Assembly: GCA_945861465.1 (NCBI GenBank)
Contig: CAMAVB010000021.1
Location: 1-51,150, forward strand
Origin: Candidatus Kuenenia stuttgartensis
Lineage (GTDB): Bacteria > Planctomycetota > Planctomycetia > Planctomycetales > Planctomycetaceae
Length of the DNA: 51,150 bases
Direction: 5' to 3'
This document shows positions 16,063 to 26,039 of the stretch, piece by piece; the stretch's first letter is position 1, and each line of letters begins with the position of its first letter. The position numbers were made by a program, and so were the translations under genes. The notes beneath the pieces were generated by a model, which did not search any database, was not told the DNA's origin, and worked only from the letters and a program-made list of their open reading frames with translations.

Positions 16063-16718
16063 GCTCCGCTCGTCGGCGGGCGGCGGTCCAGTTCACCGAA
16101 GACGTCCGCCAGCCGGATCTCAAAGCCCGGAAGCACATTGTGGCCAGTCAGTGTCTGACTTTCATCGAGAATCACATAATCGTTGATTGTCGTATACACT
16201 GCGACCGAGCGTTCACGCGGATCGACCATCCAGACCAGGCGGACACCCGCATGAAAGTATTCACGACGCTTGCGTGACATCTCCATATGCGTATTTCCGA
16301 CACTCAGCACTTCCACCGCGAGATCCGGCACAATACGGGGGACCGCGATGTCGGGAACCTGGAGATCCGGCAAACGAACCCACGAAACGAATGACACATC
16401 CGGGGCTCGCACCAGTGATGGAAGTATTTCAACGAAACCATCAGAGCCGGACACAAGACCGAGGTTGTGTTTCCGCACGAAACCGCCCAGTATCTCAATC
16501 AACACGGCAGCAATAAAAGATTCACTCCATCCCATCGCTTTCTCCACCAGAGTGGCGTCTACAAGTTCGCAAGTTGCGCCGTTGTCATTCGCTTTCACAA
16601 GGTCGGCCATTGTCGCGCCTCCCGGTGCAGGTTCTCGACGCACTCGATGCGCTGCAATGCCCCCGAGTTCGTTGAGAACTTCGTTGAAATTACCTGCGAC
16701 AGCCGCATTGCTTGCCAT
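16056..16718 (-). CDS. Uma2-family (DUF820) PD-(D/E)XK nuclease-like protein
   Basis: A 220-residue protein of the Uma2 family, which has a restriction-endonuclease fold. The core reads APDVSF, VPDLAVEVLS and later KRREYFHAGVRLVWMVDP, giving the acidic pair and lysine expected for a PD-(D/E)XK centre followed by the conserved GV-W-VDP strand. The ATG at 16718 fits the usual length; the upstream extension would run through a repeat. Uma2 genes are highly multiplied in planctomycetes and cyanobacteria and their biological role is not settled. The last codons and TGA stop coincide with a dispersed repeat. Confidence 0.85.
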   Translation of the reverse strand: MASNAAVAGNFNEVLNELGGIAAHRVRREPAPGGATMADLVKANDNGATCELVDATLVEKAMGWSESFIAAVLIEILGGFVRKHNLGLVSGSDGFVEILPSLVRAPDVSFVSWVRLPDLQVPDIAVPRIVPDLAVEVLSVGNTHMEMSRKRREYFHAGVRLVWMVDPRERSVAVYTTINDYVILDESQTLTGHNVLPGFEIRLADVFGELDRRPPTSGAA

Positions 16719-17105
16719 AAGTACGACTCCGGACGATAAGGAACCATGAATACTTCGCGCGGGTCTGTATGAGGCATTTTCTTGTAGCCGAAGTCGTGAG
16801 ACTTCGGGTTGAATCATGGCCTGGCTCCGAATTCTGACGAATCCGGCTACACTTCATTGCAACCCGCGCGAGGTATAAACACTGCGACGTATCTTAACCT
16901 GCACTTCGCACGGCACGGTAGGCCGGACCGAGCAAACCCGGCAAAAGCCGGAACGTCGATCGCCAGTTGAACGCAAGCCCTGTCGACAAGGTGTCAAAAC
17001 GCGAAACTCGGGTTTACGCTGTTCCGGCACAGGCGGCAGTCTGCTTCCTCCAATCGCAACAAATCAGGGGATTTACATCCCCCGCTCGCCTTTGTCCACG
17101 CCATT
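16719..17105. other. Intergenic region with small repeats
   Basis: Contains repeat D copy 2 (16773-16817), a 26-bp unit at 16832-16858 with ATTCTGACGAATCCGGC that recurs at 26333-26358, and a GTAGGCCGGACC-type sequence near 16919. No coding frame is supported. Confidence 0.5.
16773..16817. repeat. Repeat family D, copy 2
   Basis: The same 45-bp palindromic unit as at 6580-6624 (CCGAAGTCGTGAGACTTCGG core, TTGAATCAT end). It lies upstream of the Uma2 gene. Confidence 0.65.
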
Positions 17106-19559
17106 TCAGCGATCATCGGCAGGTAGGACGCCATCTCGCAATACAAGTTTCACCGTCGCTTCACTCACGACCTGCACATCGTCGTCCATCAACCCGACAG
17201 CTCGAAATCGTAGTGGAACGGATGAATCCTGCGGCATTGGTCGGCCCATCTGAATCGCCACGTCAGCATGGGTCTCTCCGGCACTGATCGTGACGGCTTC
17301 GGCGGAAATTCCTGGAGGCGGATCGCACAGGTGAATCTGCATGGGTCCCGTGAAGTTCGGCGTGCGATCCAGAATCAGAGAACACATGATCCTGTTGTCC
17401 GCTCCTGCCACAATTTCCCGCTCGGGGATTCGCAGCTTCACGACTGTCGGCAATGTTCGAATCATGCAGCGCATGGTAGAAACGACCAGCATTGTCTGCT
17501 TCTGACCGAATTTGTCCATAAATGCGACGTACCCCTGAGCGTACACATTGGAGTGAGCCTGGACATTGATGTGCATCGTCTCAGGCAGATACAGCGGCAA
17601 CATGAACTGCGACTGCTCCGGAGCAATTGTGGTTTCCGGAATTTCGATTCCGTCCAGATCCTTAATCTGCCGATCAGCCACTTCCAGATGAATCGGCTGA
17701 TCGAAACCGTTCAATCGCTCGACTTCCATCTGGTAGGGATAGACTGTGCCGCGATGTGCGTACTGATACGCTTCATTGCAATACAGGCGGAAGACCGGTT
17801 TGTGGACGATAGTCAGCTGCAGATGGTCCACATCGGACGATTCGACGCCGACTCCATCGAGGTCATGTCCCAGATGCATCGCCCGGACTGGATGTTCGAT
17901 GATCGCTCCTGCGGCGATTTCTGCTGTCCCTTTGATTCGCAGCGTGACATCGCAGGAACGAGCTTCCTCGGTAGCGACGAAGGCGAGCTTAGCAGTTGTC
18001 TGACCGGCAGCGACCTGGTGTCCTTCGAGGGACACACCCTCGGGAAGTCCGTCCGCAATCAGTTCGATCGGCCCTGCGTAGCCACCGAGGCGTTCGATCG
18101 ACACATCCACATCAGCCCGCGATCCCTGAACCACGTTGATCACGTCCACTTTCGCCGATAGGAGAAAGTCGGGGACAGCTTCCTGCACCGTCAGTTGGTA
18201 GATGAAGTCCAGACCGCCGCGAATTCCGTGCTGCAGATCGCGGACGCGCAGCCACCATTCACCGTCTGACGGTGGTTGCCATTGCATTCGCGATGTGCCA
18301 CCGACCGACTGGACTCCACTGACCGACGACACCACATTCCCCTGGGCATCGACAAGGGCGACAAGAGGCACCGCCGTCGACCAGCCCGGTTGCGACCGGC
18401 ATTGGATCGAGAGCGTTGTCCCGGCGCGACATGCGAGGCGATACCAGTCTTCATCGGTCGCCGTTTCAAACTGACCATTCATCACCTGCGGCATCCTGAG
18501 TTCAGTAGCCGATTCGCGGAGATCGTTGTGTGCAGTCTCAATGGCTTCCGGCAGATCTCCAGCCTGCAGCGGCACGGAATTTTCACGGCCGCCGGGATGG
18601 GTCCAGAAGAGTCCGTTGGTCGGTGGGAAACTTACCGCCTGCGGACGTGCCAGGAAATGTCCGTCGCCGGTCGGGGAGAAGAAATTGACTGTTGCAGTCG
18701 TCCCCGCCTGTCCTCCAGCAGGGAAGGTGAATCGCAAAAACGGCGATGTCGACAGAGTTACGCGGTAGACGAAAGCGGGGCCACCGCGAAGCGTAACGCC
18801 GGAGATCATCAGCTGATATTCGCCAGTGACATCGGCGCGAAATGCCAGCACTGGATCTGCCCCGACGCGCAGCTCCTGAGCAGCAATGCGGTGGCCCGCT
18901 GCGTCAAAGATCTGGACGACTGGATCCAGCGCAGATCCCAGTCGGGCAGCAACCACATCGATCTTGACCACGTCGTCTTCGTTCACACGAAATCGGTAAT
19001 AGTCCAGATCGCATTCGCCGGCAATCTGGCCATTGATTGTGACAGGCAGCTGGACCTGCTCGGCTGTTTCAGGTTCGGAATTAGGTTCGCTCTCGATAAA
19101 CTCCGGCAGGTCGCCAACGATGAACGGACGACCTCCGGTTCCACCGCGGGCGCAGCTCAGCCGCCAAAGTCCGGGGCGCAGGGACGCATCAGCCGCGATG
19201 GTGACGTTCGATTTCCATTCTGTCGGATGAGTCACCGGCTGCTCACTCGGTTTTCGCCTGGGTGAGATCGCGTACTTTCCCGTCGCACGTTCTCCCAACT
19301 CAGGCGGGGCTGCGAGACCCTCTCCCCAAATACGAAAACGGGTACTCGGCGGGATGCACTCTCCGCCGACCTGCACATTGACCGAAGTACCGCGTCGGCC
19401 GCCAGCCGGAAAAATATGTGTGCTGGAGGGATCCGTGGGGACTTGCTGAGCGCACGTGACGGCCGGTGCCAGGAGACTCGACAGCACGAGGAGTATCGTC
19501 CGCAGTTCATCAGACCAGTGGCGCGAATCGAAATGGCCGGTCAGTTGATTTCGAAGCAA
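17106..19559 (-). CDS. Large secreted protein with bacterial pre-peptidase C-terminal-like domains
   Basis: An 817-residue exported beta-rich protein. A hydrophobic signal (LRTILLVLSSLLAPAVTCAQ) is preceded by an unusual 18-residue N-region. The first codon is TTG, because an in-frame stop lies just upstream and no ATG precedes the signal. Two segments with the PPC pattern (ESEPNSEPETAEQVQLPVTI with DLDYYRF, then ETAHNDLRESATEL with DEDWYRL) lie at about residues 150-260 and 340-450. The C-terminal half is a series of Ig-like strands. Such proteins are common in planctomycetes and are presumed surface or periplasmic. Repeat C copy 1 lies directly upstream. Confidence 0.85.
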   Translation of the reverse strand: MLRNQLTGHFDSRHWSDELRTILLVLSSLLAPAVTCAQQVPTDPSSTHIFPAGGRRGTSVNVQVGGECIPPSTRFRIWGEGLAAPPELGERATGKYAISPRRKPSEQPVTHPTEWKSNVTIAADASLRPGLWRLSCARGGTGGRPFIVGDLPEFIESEPNSEPETAEQVQLPVTINGQIAGECDLDYYRFRVNEDDVVKIDVVAARLGSALDPVVQIFDAAGHRIAAQELRVGADPVLAFRADVTGEYQLMISGVTLRGGPAFVYRVTLSTSPFLRFTFPAGGQAGTTATVNFFSPTGDGHFLARPQAVSFPPTNGLFWTHPGGRENSVPLQAGDLPEAIETAHNDLRESATELRMPQVMNGQFETATDEDWYRLACRAGTTLSIQCRSQPGWSTAVPLVALVDAQGNVVSSVSGVQSVGGTSRMQWQPPSDGEWWLRVRDLQHGIRGGLDFIYQLTVQEAVPDFLLSAKVDVINVVQGSRADVDVSIERLGGYAGPIELIADGLPEGVSLEGHQVAAGQTTAKLAFVATEEARSCDVTLRIKGTAEIAAGAIIEHPVRAMHLGHDLDGVGVESSDVDHLQLTIVHKPVFRLYCNEAYQYAHRGTVYPYQMEVERLNGFDQPIHLEVADRQIKDLDGIEIPETTIAPEQSQFMLPLYLPETMHINVQAHSNVYAQGYVAFMDKFGQKQTMLVVSTMRCMIRTLPTVVKLRIPEREIVAGADNRIMCSLILDRTPNFTGPMQIHLCDPPPGISAEAVTISAGETHADVAIQMGRPMPQDSSVPLRFRAVGLMDDDVQVVSEATVKLVLRDGVLPADDR

Positions 19560-19584
19560 GATGCATCTCGATCAGGCGTTGAGA

Positions 19585-19702
19585 TCCTTACTCTGTTTTA
19601 TGCGCGCACCGTGCGCACATCATTGTCGCTCGTGTCTCCGACGCGAGTCTTCCCGCCTCGGAGTGACGGGCAACTATGCCTTGCGGGCAAGGCCCGCGTT
19701 AA
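19585..19702. repeat. Repeat family C, copy 1
   Basis: A 118-bp unit with three internal hairpins, about 85 percent identical by eye to 50584-50700. Both copies have the same orientation and both end 25-45 bases before the start of a minus-strand gene. Read toward that gene, the end nearest it carries an A/T-rich ATAAAACAG, which could serve as a -10-like element; this is speculative. Confidence 0.65.
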
Positions 19703-19823
19703 GTCAATCAAGGAAACGGTTGCCGCATTCTACCGGACTTTGCGCCCGAAATCGAGATCGTACGGCTTTTAAAAGCAACGATCCGCCGCCGGGCTAAGAT
19801 TTATCGTCGGGCCTCAACATCAT

Positions 19824-19893
19824 GGGCAAAAAGATGTTGGGCAAAAAAATGGCTGCTATTTTTCTGCCCATACATTTTTCTGCCCCGAACGTC
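19824..19893. repeat. GGGCAAAAA-type palindromic repeat
   Basis: Two GGGCAAAAA units followed by two TTTTTCTGCCC units in inverted order form a long imperfect hairpin. It is non-coding. The remaining gap to 20108 shows nothing else recognisable. Confidence 0.5.
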
Positions 19894-20108
19894 CTCGCTC
19901 CTAAAACGTCGTATTGACGGTGGCGTACGCGCAAATTCCTGAGCTTAGCTTTGCAGCGTGCCTTTGTTTTATAGCGTGCGCCGTCGAAATTGACATGAAC
20001 CCGAACAGCGCCCTCCGAGCTGGCGTCTACAGTGTCTGCAGTGACTGGAATTCGAGATGCATAACGACGACACTGTGAATGTGAAACTGTACAACCACTT
20101 TGCACTGG

Positions 20109-20837
20109 ATGAAGCTGATGATGCGAATACTGGCCCTGCTGCTTTTTGTGACCGCCGTGCCTTCAGTACGAGTTCTGGCGGATGATTCTCGTCAGACATC
20201 ACAGCGATTGAACGCCACCATCAAGGTCGAGATGGGCTACTTGCTTTCTCTGCCCAAAGACTATGAGACGAAGGAATCATGGCCGCTGGTTTTGTTTCTT
20301 CATGGGTCTGGCGAAAGAGGTGACGATCTCGAACTCGTGAAAAAACATGGTCCGCCAAAATTGATCGGCGAGGGTAAAGAATTCCCGTTCATCGTTGTTT
20401 CACCGCAGTGTCCAGGGAGTCAATCCTGGCGGGCGATTGAACTGACAGCGCTGCTGGATGAAGTCACCAGAACTCAGAAGGTGGATCAGGATCGCATCTA
20501 CGTCACTGGTCTGAGCATGGGAGGATTCGCCACATGGGAACTGGCGGCATTTGCACCAACGCGATTTGCCGCGATTGCCCCGATCTGCGGCGGAGGTGAT
20601 CCAGGCTGGACTCGCCGCTTCAAGCATCTGCCAACATGGGCCTTCCACGGAGCCAAAGACCTGGGTGTGCCCGTCGAACGTTCGCAGGAAATGATCGACG
20701 CCATGACGAAATACGGCGGTACACCAAAGCTGACGATCTATCCAGAAGCCGAGCATGACTCTTGGACAGAAACGTACAACAACCCCGAGTTCTATGAGTG
20801 GTTGTTGGCGCAGAAGCGAGCAGATATCAAGGAATAA
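20109..20837 (+). CDS. Secreted alpha/beta hydrolase (esterase, dienelactone hydrolase/phospholipase-like)
   Basis: A 242-residue serine hydrolase. The ATG at 20109 begins a short signal peptide ending near VRVLADD. The oxyanion segment FLHGSGERG, nucleophile elbow GLSMGG (Ser136) and a late EHDSW supplying the catalytic histidine are present, and FHGAKD provides the probable acid. The arrangement matches the small prolyl-oligopeptidase/feruloyl-esterase-like hydrolases often found in polymer-degrading bacteria. Substrate unknown. No operon partner. Confidence 0.88.
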   Translation: MKLMMRILALLLFVTAVPSVRVLADDSRQTSQRLNATIKVEMGYLLSLPKDYETKESWPLVLFLHGSGERGDDLELVKKHGPPKLIGEGKEFPFIVVSPQCPGSQSWRAIELTALLDEVTRTQKVDQDRIYVTGLSMGGFATWELAAFAPTRFAAIAPICGGGDPGWTRRFKHLPTWAFHGAKDLGVPVERSQEMIDAMTKYGGTPKLTIYPEAEHDSWTETYNNPEFYEWLLAQKRADIKE

Positions 20838-21009
20838 CGAAGATTTTCGATTTTCTGGTACGGGGTGAATTCTGGACAATGTGCGATCGTGTATCAGCCG
20901 CAGTGCGTCAGCACTTGGTTTCCCACGTAATTCTGAGTGAACCGGACGCTAAGAACTCGCCCAGAATCAAGGGCGCGGGGTGTATGTTCTTGCCCGCTTT
21001 TTTGTTTGT

Positions 21010-21264
21010 TCCGGCCCAAAGGGCAATCCGTTTTGATAGCCTGGCCCATTGCGCCAGGAATCAGACCCAATGCTCTCCAAAGGCCCAAACGGGCCGACCC
21101 TTCGTTGTCAAGGACCCTCATTCGGAATCGAACTGACGGCCCGTTGGGCCGAAAAACAGCAACTCCGCATTTGGCTCGAATGCATTCATTTTATGTGACA
21201 GCATTCATCTTTTGTGACAGGGCACCGCGATTGCGATTCGACTGGGTTGGGGGCGAAGCTCGCG
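21010..21264 (-). repeat. Repeat family H, copy 2 (inverted)
   Basis: A reverse-complement copy of 15669-15845, longer by an internal segment. It keeps the GCGCGAGCTTCGCC end, the GTCACAAAAGATGAATGC string (partly duplicated here as TGTGACAGCATTCAT) and the GGCCC/GGGCC palindromes. The rest of the 20838-21542 gap shows only an ATTCAATTGTC direct repeat near 21360-21395. Confidence 0.6.
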
Positions 21265-21542
21265 CTGGGTTTCTTGTGGCGATCCGTCCATCGCACAACA
21301 GGCAGATACCAAACAACTCGCGCAACTGCCGCACGGAAATCTTCGCGGCACGACAAGAATTCAATTGTCAGTCGTACGGAAATTCAATTGTCGATTGTGC
21401 TGAGAAGTTCGCCGAATTGTAAAACTTGCGCAATCCGACGAGAATACGCATGCGTACAATTCGAATTAAACGCTGTCACATGTTTTTTGTCGGATCGTCA
21501 ACTGGCCGTGACCATGGCCGATTTCTCAGGCATATTTGAGTT

Positions 21543-22487
21543 ATGACAGAATTTGCAGTCGAACTGTCGAATGTCACCAAGACGTTTGGGACTAATACTG
21601 CGGTTCGAGACCTGGATCTGGCAATTCCTACGGGATCAATTTATGGTTTCATCGGTCCCAACGGATCCGGCAAGACCACGACGATTCGCATGATTCTGCG
21701 GATCTTTTTCCCGGATCGGGGTCGAGTCACCATTCTTGGAGAATCTGAAGGCAAATGTGCGGATGATCGCGTCGGCTATCTGCCGGAGGAACGAGGTCTC
21801 TACCGCCGCATGAAAGTACGAAATCTGTTGCAGTATTATGCAAGGCTGAAAGGCTTTCGTGACTGCAATGGAGAAATCGACTTCTGGCTGAATCGTCTCG
21901 GCGCGGCAGATTGGGCGAACAGGAAAATCGAGACACTGTCAAAAGGGATGACGCAGAAGGTGCAGTTTATTGCCGCTGTTATTGCCCGTCCGCAACTGCT
22001 GATCCTTGACGAGCCCTTCAGCGGACTGGACCCCATCAATCTGGAATTGCTGCGGGAAGCGATTTTGGAAATCCGCAGCCGCGGCACAACGATCATCTTC
22101 TCGACCCATGAAATGGACGTGGCCGAACGAATGTGCGAAAGAGTCTTTATGATCCACAACGGAAACAAAGTTCTGGATGGTACAGTCCGCGAGATTCAGA
22201 AGCGATGCCCGGCGGATGAAGTTCGGATACGACTGTCTGAGGGTCAGCGATTACCGGATCGGATTCCCGGAGTCCTGTCCCGTGAAGAGCGCGGCGCGTA
22301 TGTCCACTTGAAGTTGCAGGACGGCTCTGAAGCCAATGCACTGTTGAAACGACTGGCCAACGAGATTCAGCTGGAGCACTTTGAGCTGCTGCGTCCGTCG
22401 TTGCACAATATCTTCATTCGCATGGCGGGGCCAGAGGCTGTCGCTTCTGAACTCACTGAACTGTCAAGTTCCTCCGCATCCCACTGA
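21543..22487 (+). CDS. ABC transporter ATP-binding protein (NatA-like)
   Basis: A 314-residue cytoplasmic ATPase of an ABC-2 type exporter. Walker A is GPNGSGKTT (38-46), the signature is LSKGM, Walker B is LLILDEPFSGLDP and the switch histidine lies in FSTHEMD. A C-terminal extension of about 85 residues resembles the accessory domain found in NatA-like subunits. The permease gene follows after 26 bases on the same strand, so the pair forms one transporter. The substrate may be an ion, lipid or peptide; NatAB of Bacillus exports sodium, but that function is not shown here. Confidence 0.93.
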   Translation: MTEFAVELSNVTKTFGTNTAVRDLDLAIPTGSIYGFIGPNGSGKTTTIRMILRIFFPDRGRVTILGESEGKCADDRVGYLPEERGLYRRMKVRNLLQYYARLKGFRDCNGEIDFWLNRLGAADWANRKIETLSKGMTQKVQFIAAVIARPQLLILDEPFSGLDPINLELLREAILEIRSRGTTIIFSTHEMDVAERMCERVFMIHNGNKVLDGTVREIQKRCPADEVRIRLSEGQRLPDRIPGVLSREERGAYVHLKLQDGSEANALLKRLANEIQLEHFELLRPSLHNIFIRMAGPEAVASELTELSSSSASH

Positions 22488-22513
22488 ACAACATTCACGA
22501 CTGAAATCGACAG

Positions 22514-23971
22514 ATGCAGAAAATCCTTACAATTGCCCGACGCGAATATCAGGCGATGGTTGCCACAAAGGCGTTCGTGATCGGGATCGCGCTGATGCCC
22601 GTGATGATGCTCGGCGGCATGTGGATTCCCGGACTTTTGAAGGGAATGGAACGTGCCGAAGATCGCATAATCGCCATTGTGGATGGGTCCGGCCAGCTCT
22701 TCGAATCATTACAAATGGTTGCCAATCAACGCAATCAGAAGTTGAAGACGGTCACTGACGAATCAACCTCGGAAGAATCTGCTGGAGGAGCCAATGCCGG
22801 GGACGGGTCGCCGAAATCTCTTCCCTTTGACAACAACAAAGAAGAGGATCGACAGGCTCGAAAAGCAATGGGGTTGGAGGAAATTCATCGGTACGTGCTG
22901 GAATCGATTCCTGTTGACAAATTCGGTGACGAACAGCGGTTGGCGTTGTCGGACAGAATTCGGAGCGGGGATCTCTATGCGTTCGTCGAGATTCCTGCTG
23001 ACGTCCTGATGCCGCAACCACTTGACCCGCTCACGGCAACGTCTCTGCAATTACCCGAAATCAAATACGTCGCTCAGGACGCTGCGTTGGCAGACGCCAG
23101 GCAATGGGTCGATAAGGAGCTGAATAAGTTGATCCGCGCGAATCGACTCAGCGCGGCTGGAGTCGCGCCGACCGTACTGCTGGAACTGGAGCGAAAAGCA
23201 CCGGTCGTGGGATCGGGTCTGTATAGCCGCGACGAAGCCAGCAACATCCGCAGTGAAGTCAACCCGAACAAATTGGCCAGTATTTTTCTGCCGATGGGGC
23301 TGATGATGCTGATGTTCATGATCATCATGATGTCAGCGCAGCCGATGCTGGAGAGCGTACTGGAAGAGAAGACTCTGCGGATTTCTGAAGTGCTGCTCGG
23401 TTCGGCAAACGCACAGCAATTGATGACCGGGAAGCTGCTGGGAAATGTGGCAGGATCGCTGACTGTGTTCGCTTTGTACGCCAGCGGCAGTCTGGTTGCC
23501 GCCTACTGGCAGGGCTACATGGACAGCATCCCGTTTCATATCCTTCCGTGGTTTATCATCTATCTGTTGTTGGCCGTACTGCTGTTCAGCTCGATTTTCA
23601 TGGCAATTGGGGCGTCAGTGAGTCAGCTTCGAGAAGCTCAGGGGCTGCTGCTGCCCGTATGGATGGTCATGTTGTTGCCGATGTTTGTGTGGTTCAACGT
23701 CCTGCGAGAGCCCAACAGCCTGCTCGCGACAGTGCTGAGTCTGTTTCCACCATCGACTCCATTGATGATGACGCTGCGACTGGCCACCGGTGCGACAATT
23801 CCTGCATGGCAAATCGTTCTGAGTTTCGTGCTGCTGATCTTCTCGACCGTCATTGGAGTGAATGCGGCCGCAAAGATTTACCGGATCGGAATTCTGTGGC
23901 AGGGAAAAACGCCTAGACTTTCCGAAATGCTCATGTGGCTGATTCGCAATCCGACGACTTCCAGAAACTGA
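22514..23971 (+). CDS. ABC-2 type transporter permease (NatB-like)
   Basis: A 485-residue membrane protein. One transmembrane segment lies near the N-terminus (AFVIGIALMPVMMLGGMWIP), followed by a large extracytoplasmic region of about 230 residues. Five more hydrophobic segments fill the C-terminal half, with the conserved LEEKTLRISEVLLGS before the second cluster. This is the typical topology of NatB/CcmB-like ABC-2 permeases. It is co-transcribed with the ATPase immediately upstream. Confidence 0.92.
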   Translation: MQKILTIARREYQAMVATKAFVIGIALMPVMMLGGMWIPGLLKGMERAEDRIIAIVDGSGQLFESLQMVANQRNQKLKTVTDESTSEESAGGANAGDGSPKSLPFDNNKEEDRQARKAMGLEEIHRYVLESIPVDKFGDEQRLALSDRIRSGDLYAFVEIPADVLMPQPLDPLTATSLQLPEIKYVAQDAALADARQWVDKELNKLIRANRLSAAGVAPTVLLELERKAPVVGSGLYSRDEASNIRSEVNPNKLASIFLPMGLMMLMFMIIMMSAQPMLESVLEEKTLRISEVLLGSANAQQLMTGKLLGNVAGSLTVFALYASGSLVAAYWQGYMDSIPFHILPWFIIYLLLAVLLFSSIFMAIGASVSQLREAQGLLLPVWMVMLLPMFVWFNVLREPNSLLATVLSLFPPSTPLMMTLRLATGATIPAWQIVLSFVLLIFSTVIGVNAAAKIYRIGILWQGKTPRLSEMLMWLIRNPTTSRN

Positions 23972-24056
23972 AAATGCGGCGGTCGATTATTGGGCCGGTA
24001 TCAGATGGATCCAGCAAGGTGTTCCATTTGTGGCGCCCCTCTGTCCTGGAACAGGA

Positions 24057-26039
24057 TTACAACAACACCGTTGGGGCCGCAATCGGGGGCGGGGAATCGA
24101 GATACATCCGCTGCCACAGTTCCAGGCACAGCAGGTTCCACAAACGATACGCATGATCGCATCTGCTGGAAACGTGTTCGTCGATCAATTGTCGAACTGA
24201 GTCTTCTTTCAACAAGCCTCGTTGCAGGCAGCGGGGCGACAACAGGATATCGTGCAGCAGGGGTTTCAATTCGGCTCGAAACCAATGATCAATCGGGACG
24301 CCAAAGCCCATCTTTTTGCGAGTCTGAATGTCTTTCGGAATCAACCGGCTGAATGTTTCGCTCAGCACTTTTTTAGACTGCTTCAGAGTCTGCTTGACCT
24401 CAATCGGCATGCGGGCGGCAAGTTCAACGACGTAATGGTCGAGCATCGGGCAGCGGCACTCCAACGACGCGGCCATGCTCGCGATGTCCACCTTCGTGAG
24501 GATGTCGCATGGCAAATAGGTCTGGAGGTCGGTCGCCGTCGTGCGCGTTACGAAGTCGCGGTTCGGAAAACTTCGATAGGCGTCAAAGATACAGTTTGCC
24601 GGATCTTCATGTTGTGCCAGAGCCCAGAGTTCCGGCGTGACGAGCCATTCCAGACGCGAAGAATTAAAGATCGTGATCCAGTTGAGATAACGTCGTTCCG
24701 GTTCCTGTGCCAGGGATTCCAACAGACGTTTCAGACGTCGGCGGAATGATCGATGTTCTACCGATGTCGGCAATCGTGAAATCACGGACGACGCAAGGCG
24801 ACGTGCCCACTGCGGCACAAAATCCGTCATGCCTGTGAGTTTGACAGCACGGTAGCGTTCGTAGCCGCAGAACAGTTCATCGCCTGCGTCACCAGTGAGC
24901 GCTACCGTGACGTGTTCGCGCGTCATACGCGCAAGGTACATGGTGGGGATCGCTGAACTGTCTCCGAACGGTTCGTCGTAGTGCCAGATCAACTGCGGCA
25001 GAATCGAAAGCGCGTCCGGGGTGACAACGGCTTCGTGATGTTGAGTCCCGAGATGCAACGACGCCTGACGTGCGAAGGCGCGTTCATCAAAGGCGGCGAC
25101 AGGGAAGCCGATGGAAAATGTCTGCACGGGGCGATCCAGCTGAGTCTGCATCAGGCCGCAGATCACGGTTGAATCAATCCCGCCCGATAGAAACGCGCCT
25201 AGCGGAACATCGCTTCGCAGGCGCAGTCGAACAGCTTCGGACAGCGTTGCATCCAGTTCTTCACGCCAGTCGTCGACCGTCCCGCGACTCAAATCAGGCT
25301 GGTCATACGGAGCGGACCAGTAGGTCTGCAGTGAAAGCGTGCCGTTTTCGAGGACTCCGATCGTCGCTGGCGGCAACTTCTGGAAACCTTCAAGAATGCA
25401 ATGTGGATGCGGAACATATTGCAGCGTCAGAAACTGCAGCACGGCATGGCGATTGAGTCTGCGCGGGACATCTGATATCTGGAGGAGTGCTTTGAGTTCA
25501 CTCGCAAACGACAACCGGCCCTCTTCCATCCGATAACAGAGCGGCTTTTTTCCGACTCGATCGCGCGCTATCACCAGCCGTTGACGGTTGGCATCCCAGA
25601 TCGCAAGGGCAAACATGCCACGCAGATGCCGGACGAAGTCCAGCCCATGTTGTTCGTAGAGATGCACAATGACTTCGGTATCACCTTCGGTTCTAAACTT
25701 GTGTCCGGCATTGATCAGCTCCGTCCGGAGCTCACAATAATTGTAGATTTCGCCGTTAAATGTAATCTGGACACTGTTGTCTTCGTTCCCCAATGGCTGT
25801 GCGCTGCCGGCAACGTCGATGATACTCAGTCGTCGATGCCCAAGTGCTACGCCCGACACACTCACGGTTGGTGATGTTTGGGTCGCGGCACCGCTGCCTG
25901 AAGAACCTGGTGGTGGCCAGAAATAGTGTCCGTCCGCATCCGGCCCGCGATGGCGAATGCTGTCGGTCATCCTTTGCAGCGTTTGCCTGCAGATTGCCAG
26001 TGAAGGCTGCCACCATACTGCTCCTGCAATTCCGCACAC
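24057..26039 (-). CDS. asnB: Asparagine synthase (glutamine-hydrolysing)
   Basis: A 660-residue two-domain amidotransferase. Mature Cys2 (MCGIAG) is the nucleophile of the class II glutaminase domain, and FNGEIYN lies within it. The synthetase domain contains the ATP pyrophosphatase loop SGGIDST and, later, DAGDELFCGYERY. The enzyme makes asparagine from aspartate with glutamine as nitrogen donor. A short Pro/Ser-rich insert (about 46-65) interrupts the glutaminase domain. Members near exopolysaccharide genes can have other amidation roles, but no such neighbours are seen. Convergent with the ABC permease. Confidence 0.93.
   Translation of the reverse strand: MCGIAGAVWWQPSLAICRQTLQRMTDSIRHRGPDADGHYFWPPPGSSGSGAATQTSPTVSVSGVALGHRRLSIIDVAGSAQPLGNEDNSVQITFNGEIYNYCELRTELINAGHKFRTEGDTEVIVHLYEQHGLDFVRHLRGMFALAIWDANRQRLVIARDRVGKKPLCYRMEEGRLSFASELKALLQISDVPRRLNRHAVLQFLTLQYVPHPHCILEGFQKLPPATIGVLENGTLSLQTYWSAPYDQPDLSRGTVDDWREELDATLSEAVRLRLRSDVPLGAFLSGGIDSTVICGLMQTQLDRPVQTFSIGFPVAAFDERAFARQASLHLGTQHHEAVVTPDALSILPQLIWHYDEPFGDSSAIPTMYLARMTREHVTVALTGDAGDELFCGYERYRAVKLTGMTDFVPQWARRLASSVISRLPTSVEHRSFRRRLKRLLESLAQEPERRYLNWITIFNSSRLEWLVTPELWALAQHEDPANCIFDAYRSFPNRDFVTRTTATDLQTYLPCDILTKVDIASMAASLECRCPMLDHYVVELAARMPIEVKQTLKQSKKVLSETFSRLIPKDIQTRKKMGFGVPIDHWFRAELKPLLHDILLSPRCLQRGLLKEDSVRQLIDEHVSSRCDHAYRLWNLLCLELWQRMYLDSPPPIAAPTVLL

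Noticed and set aside
12844-16718. SNF2 helicase plus Uma2 nuclease as a defence island
   Set aside because: The genes face each other on opposite strands, are separated by repeats, and no other defence gene is near; both are common chromosomal families in planctomycetes.
21543-23971. ABC pair as a lantibiotic immunity exporter
   Set aside because: No precursor peptide or modification enzyme nearby; the NatAB-like label is sufficient.
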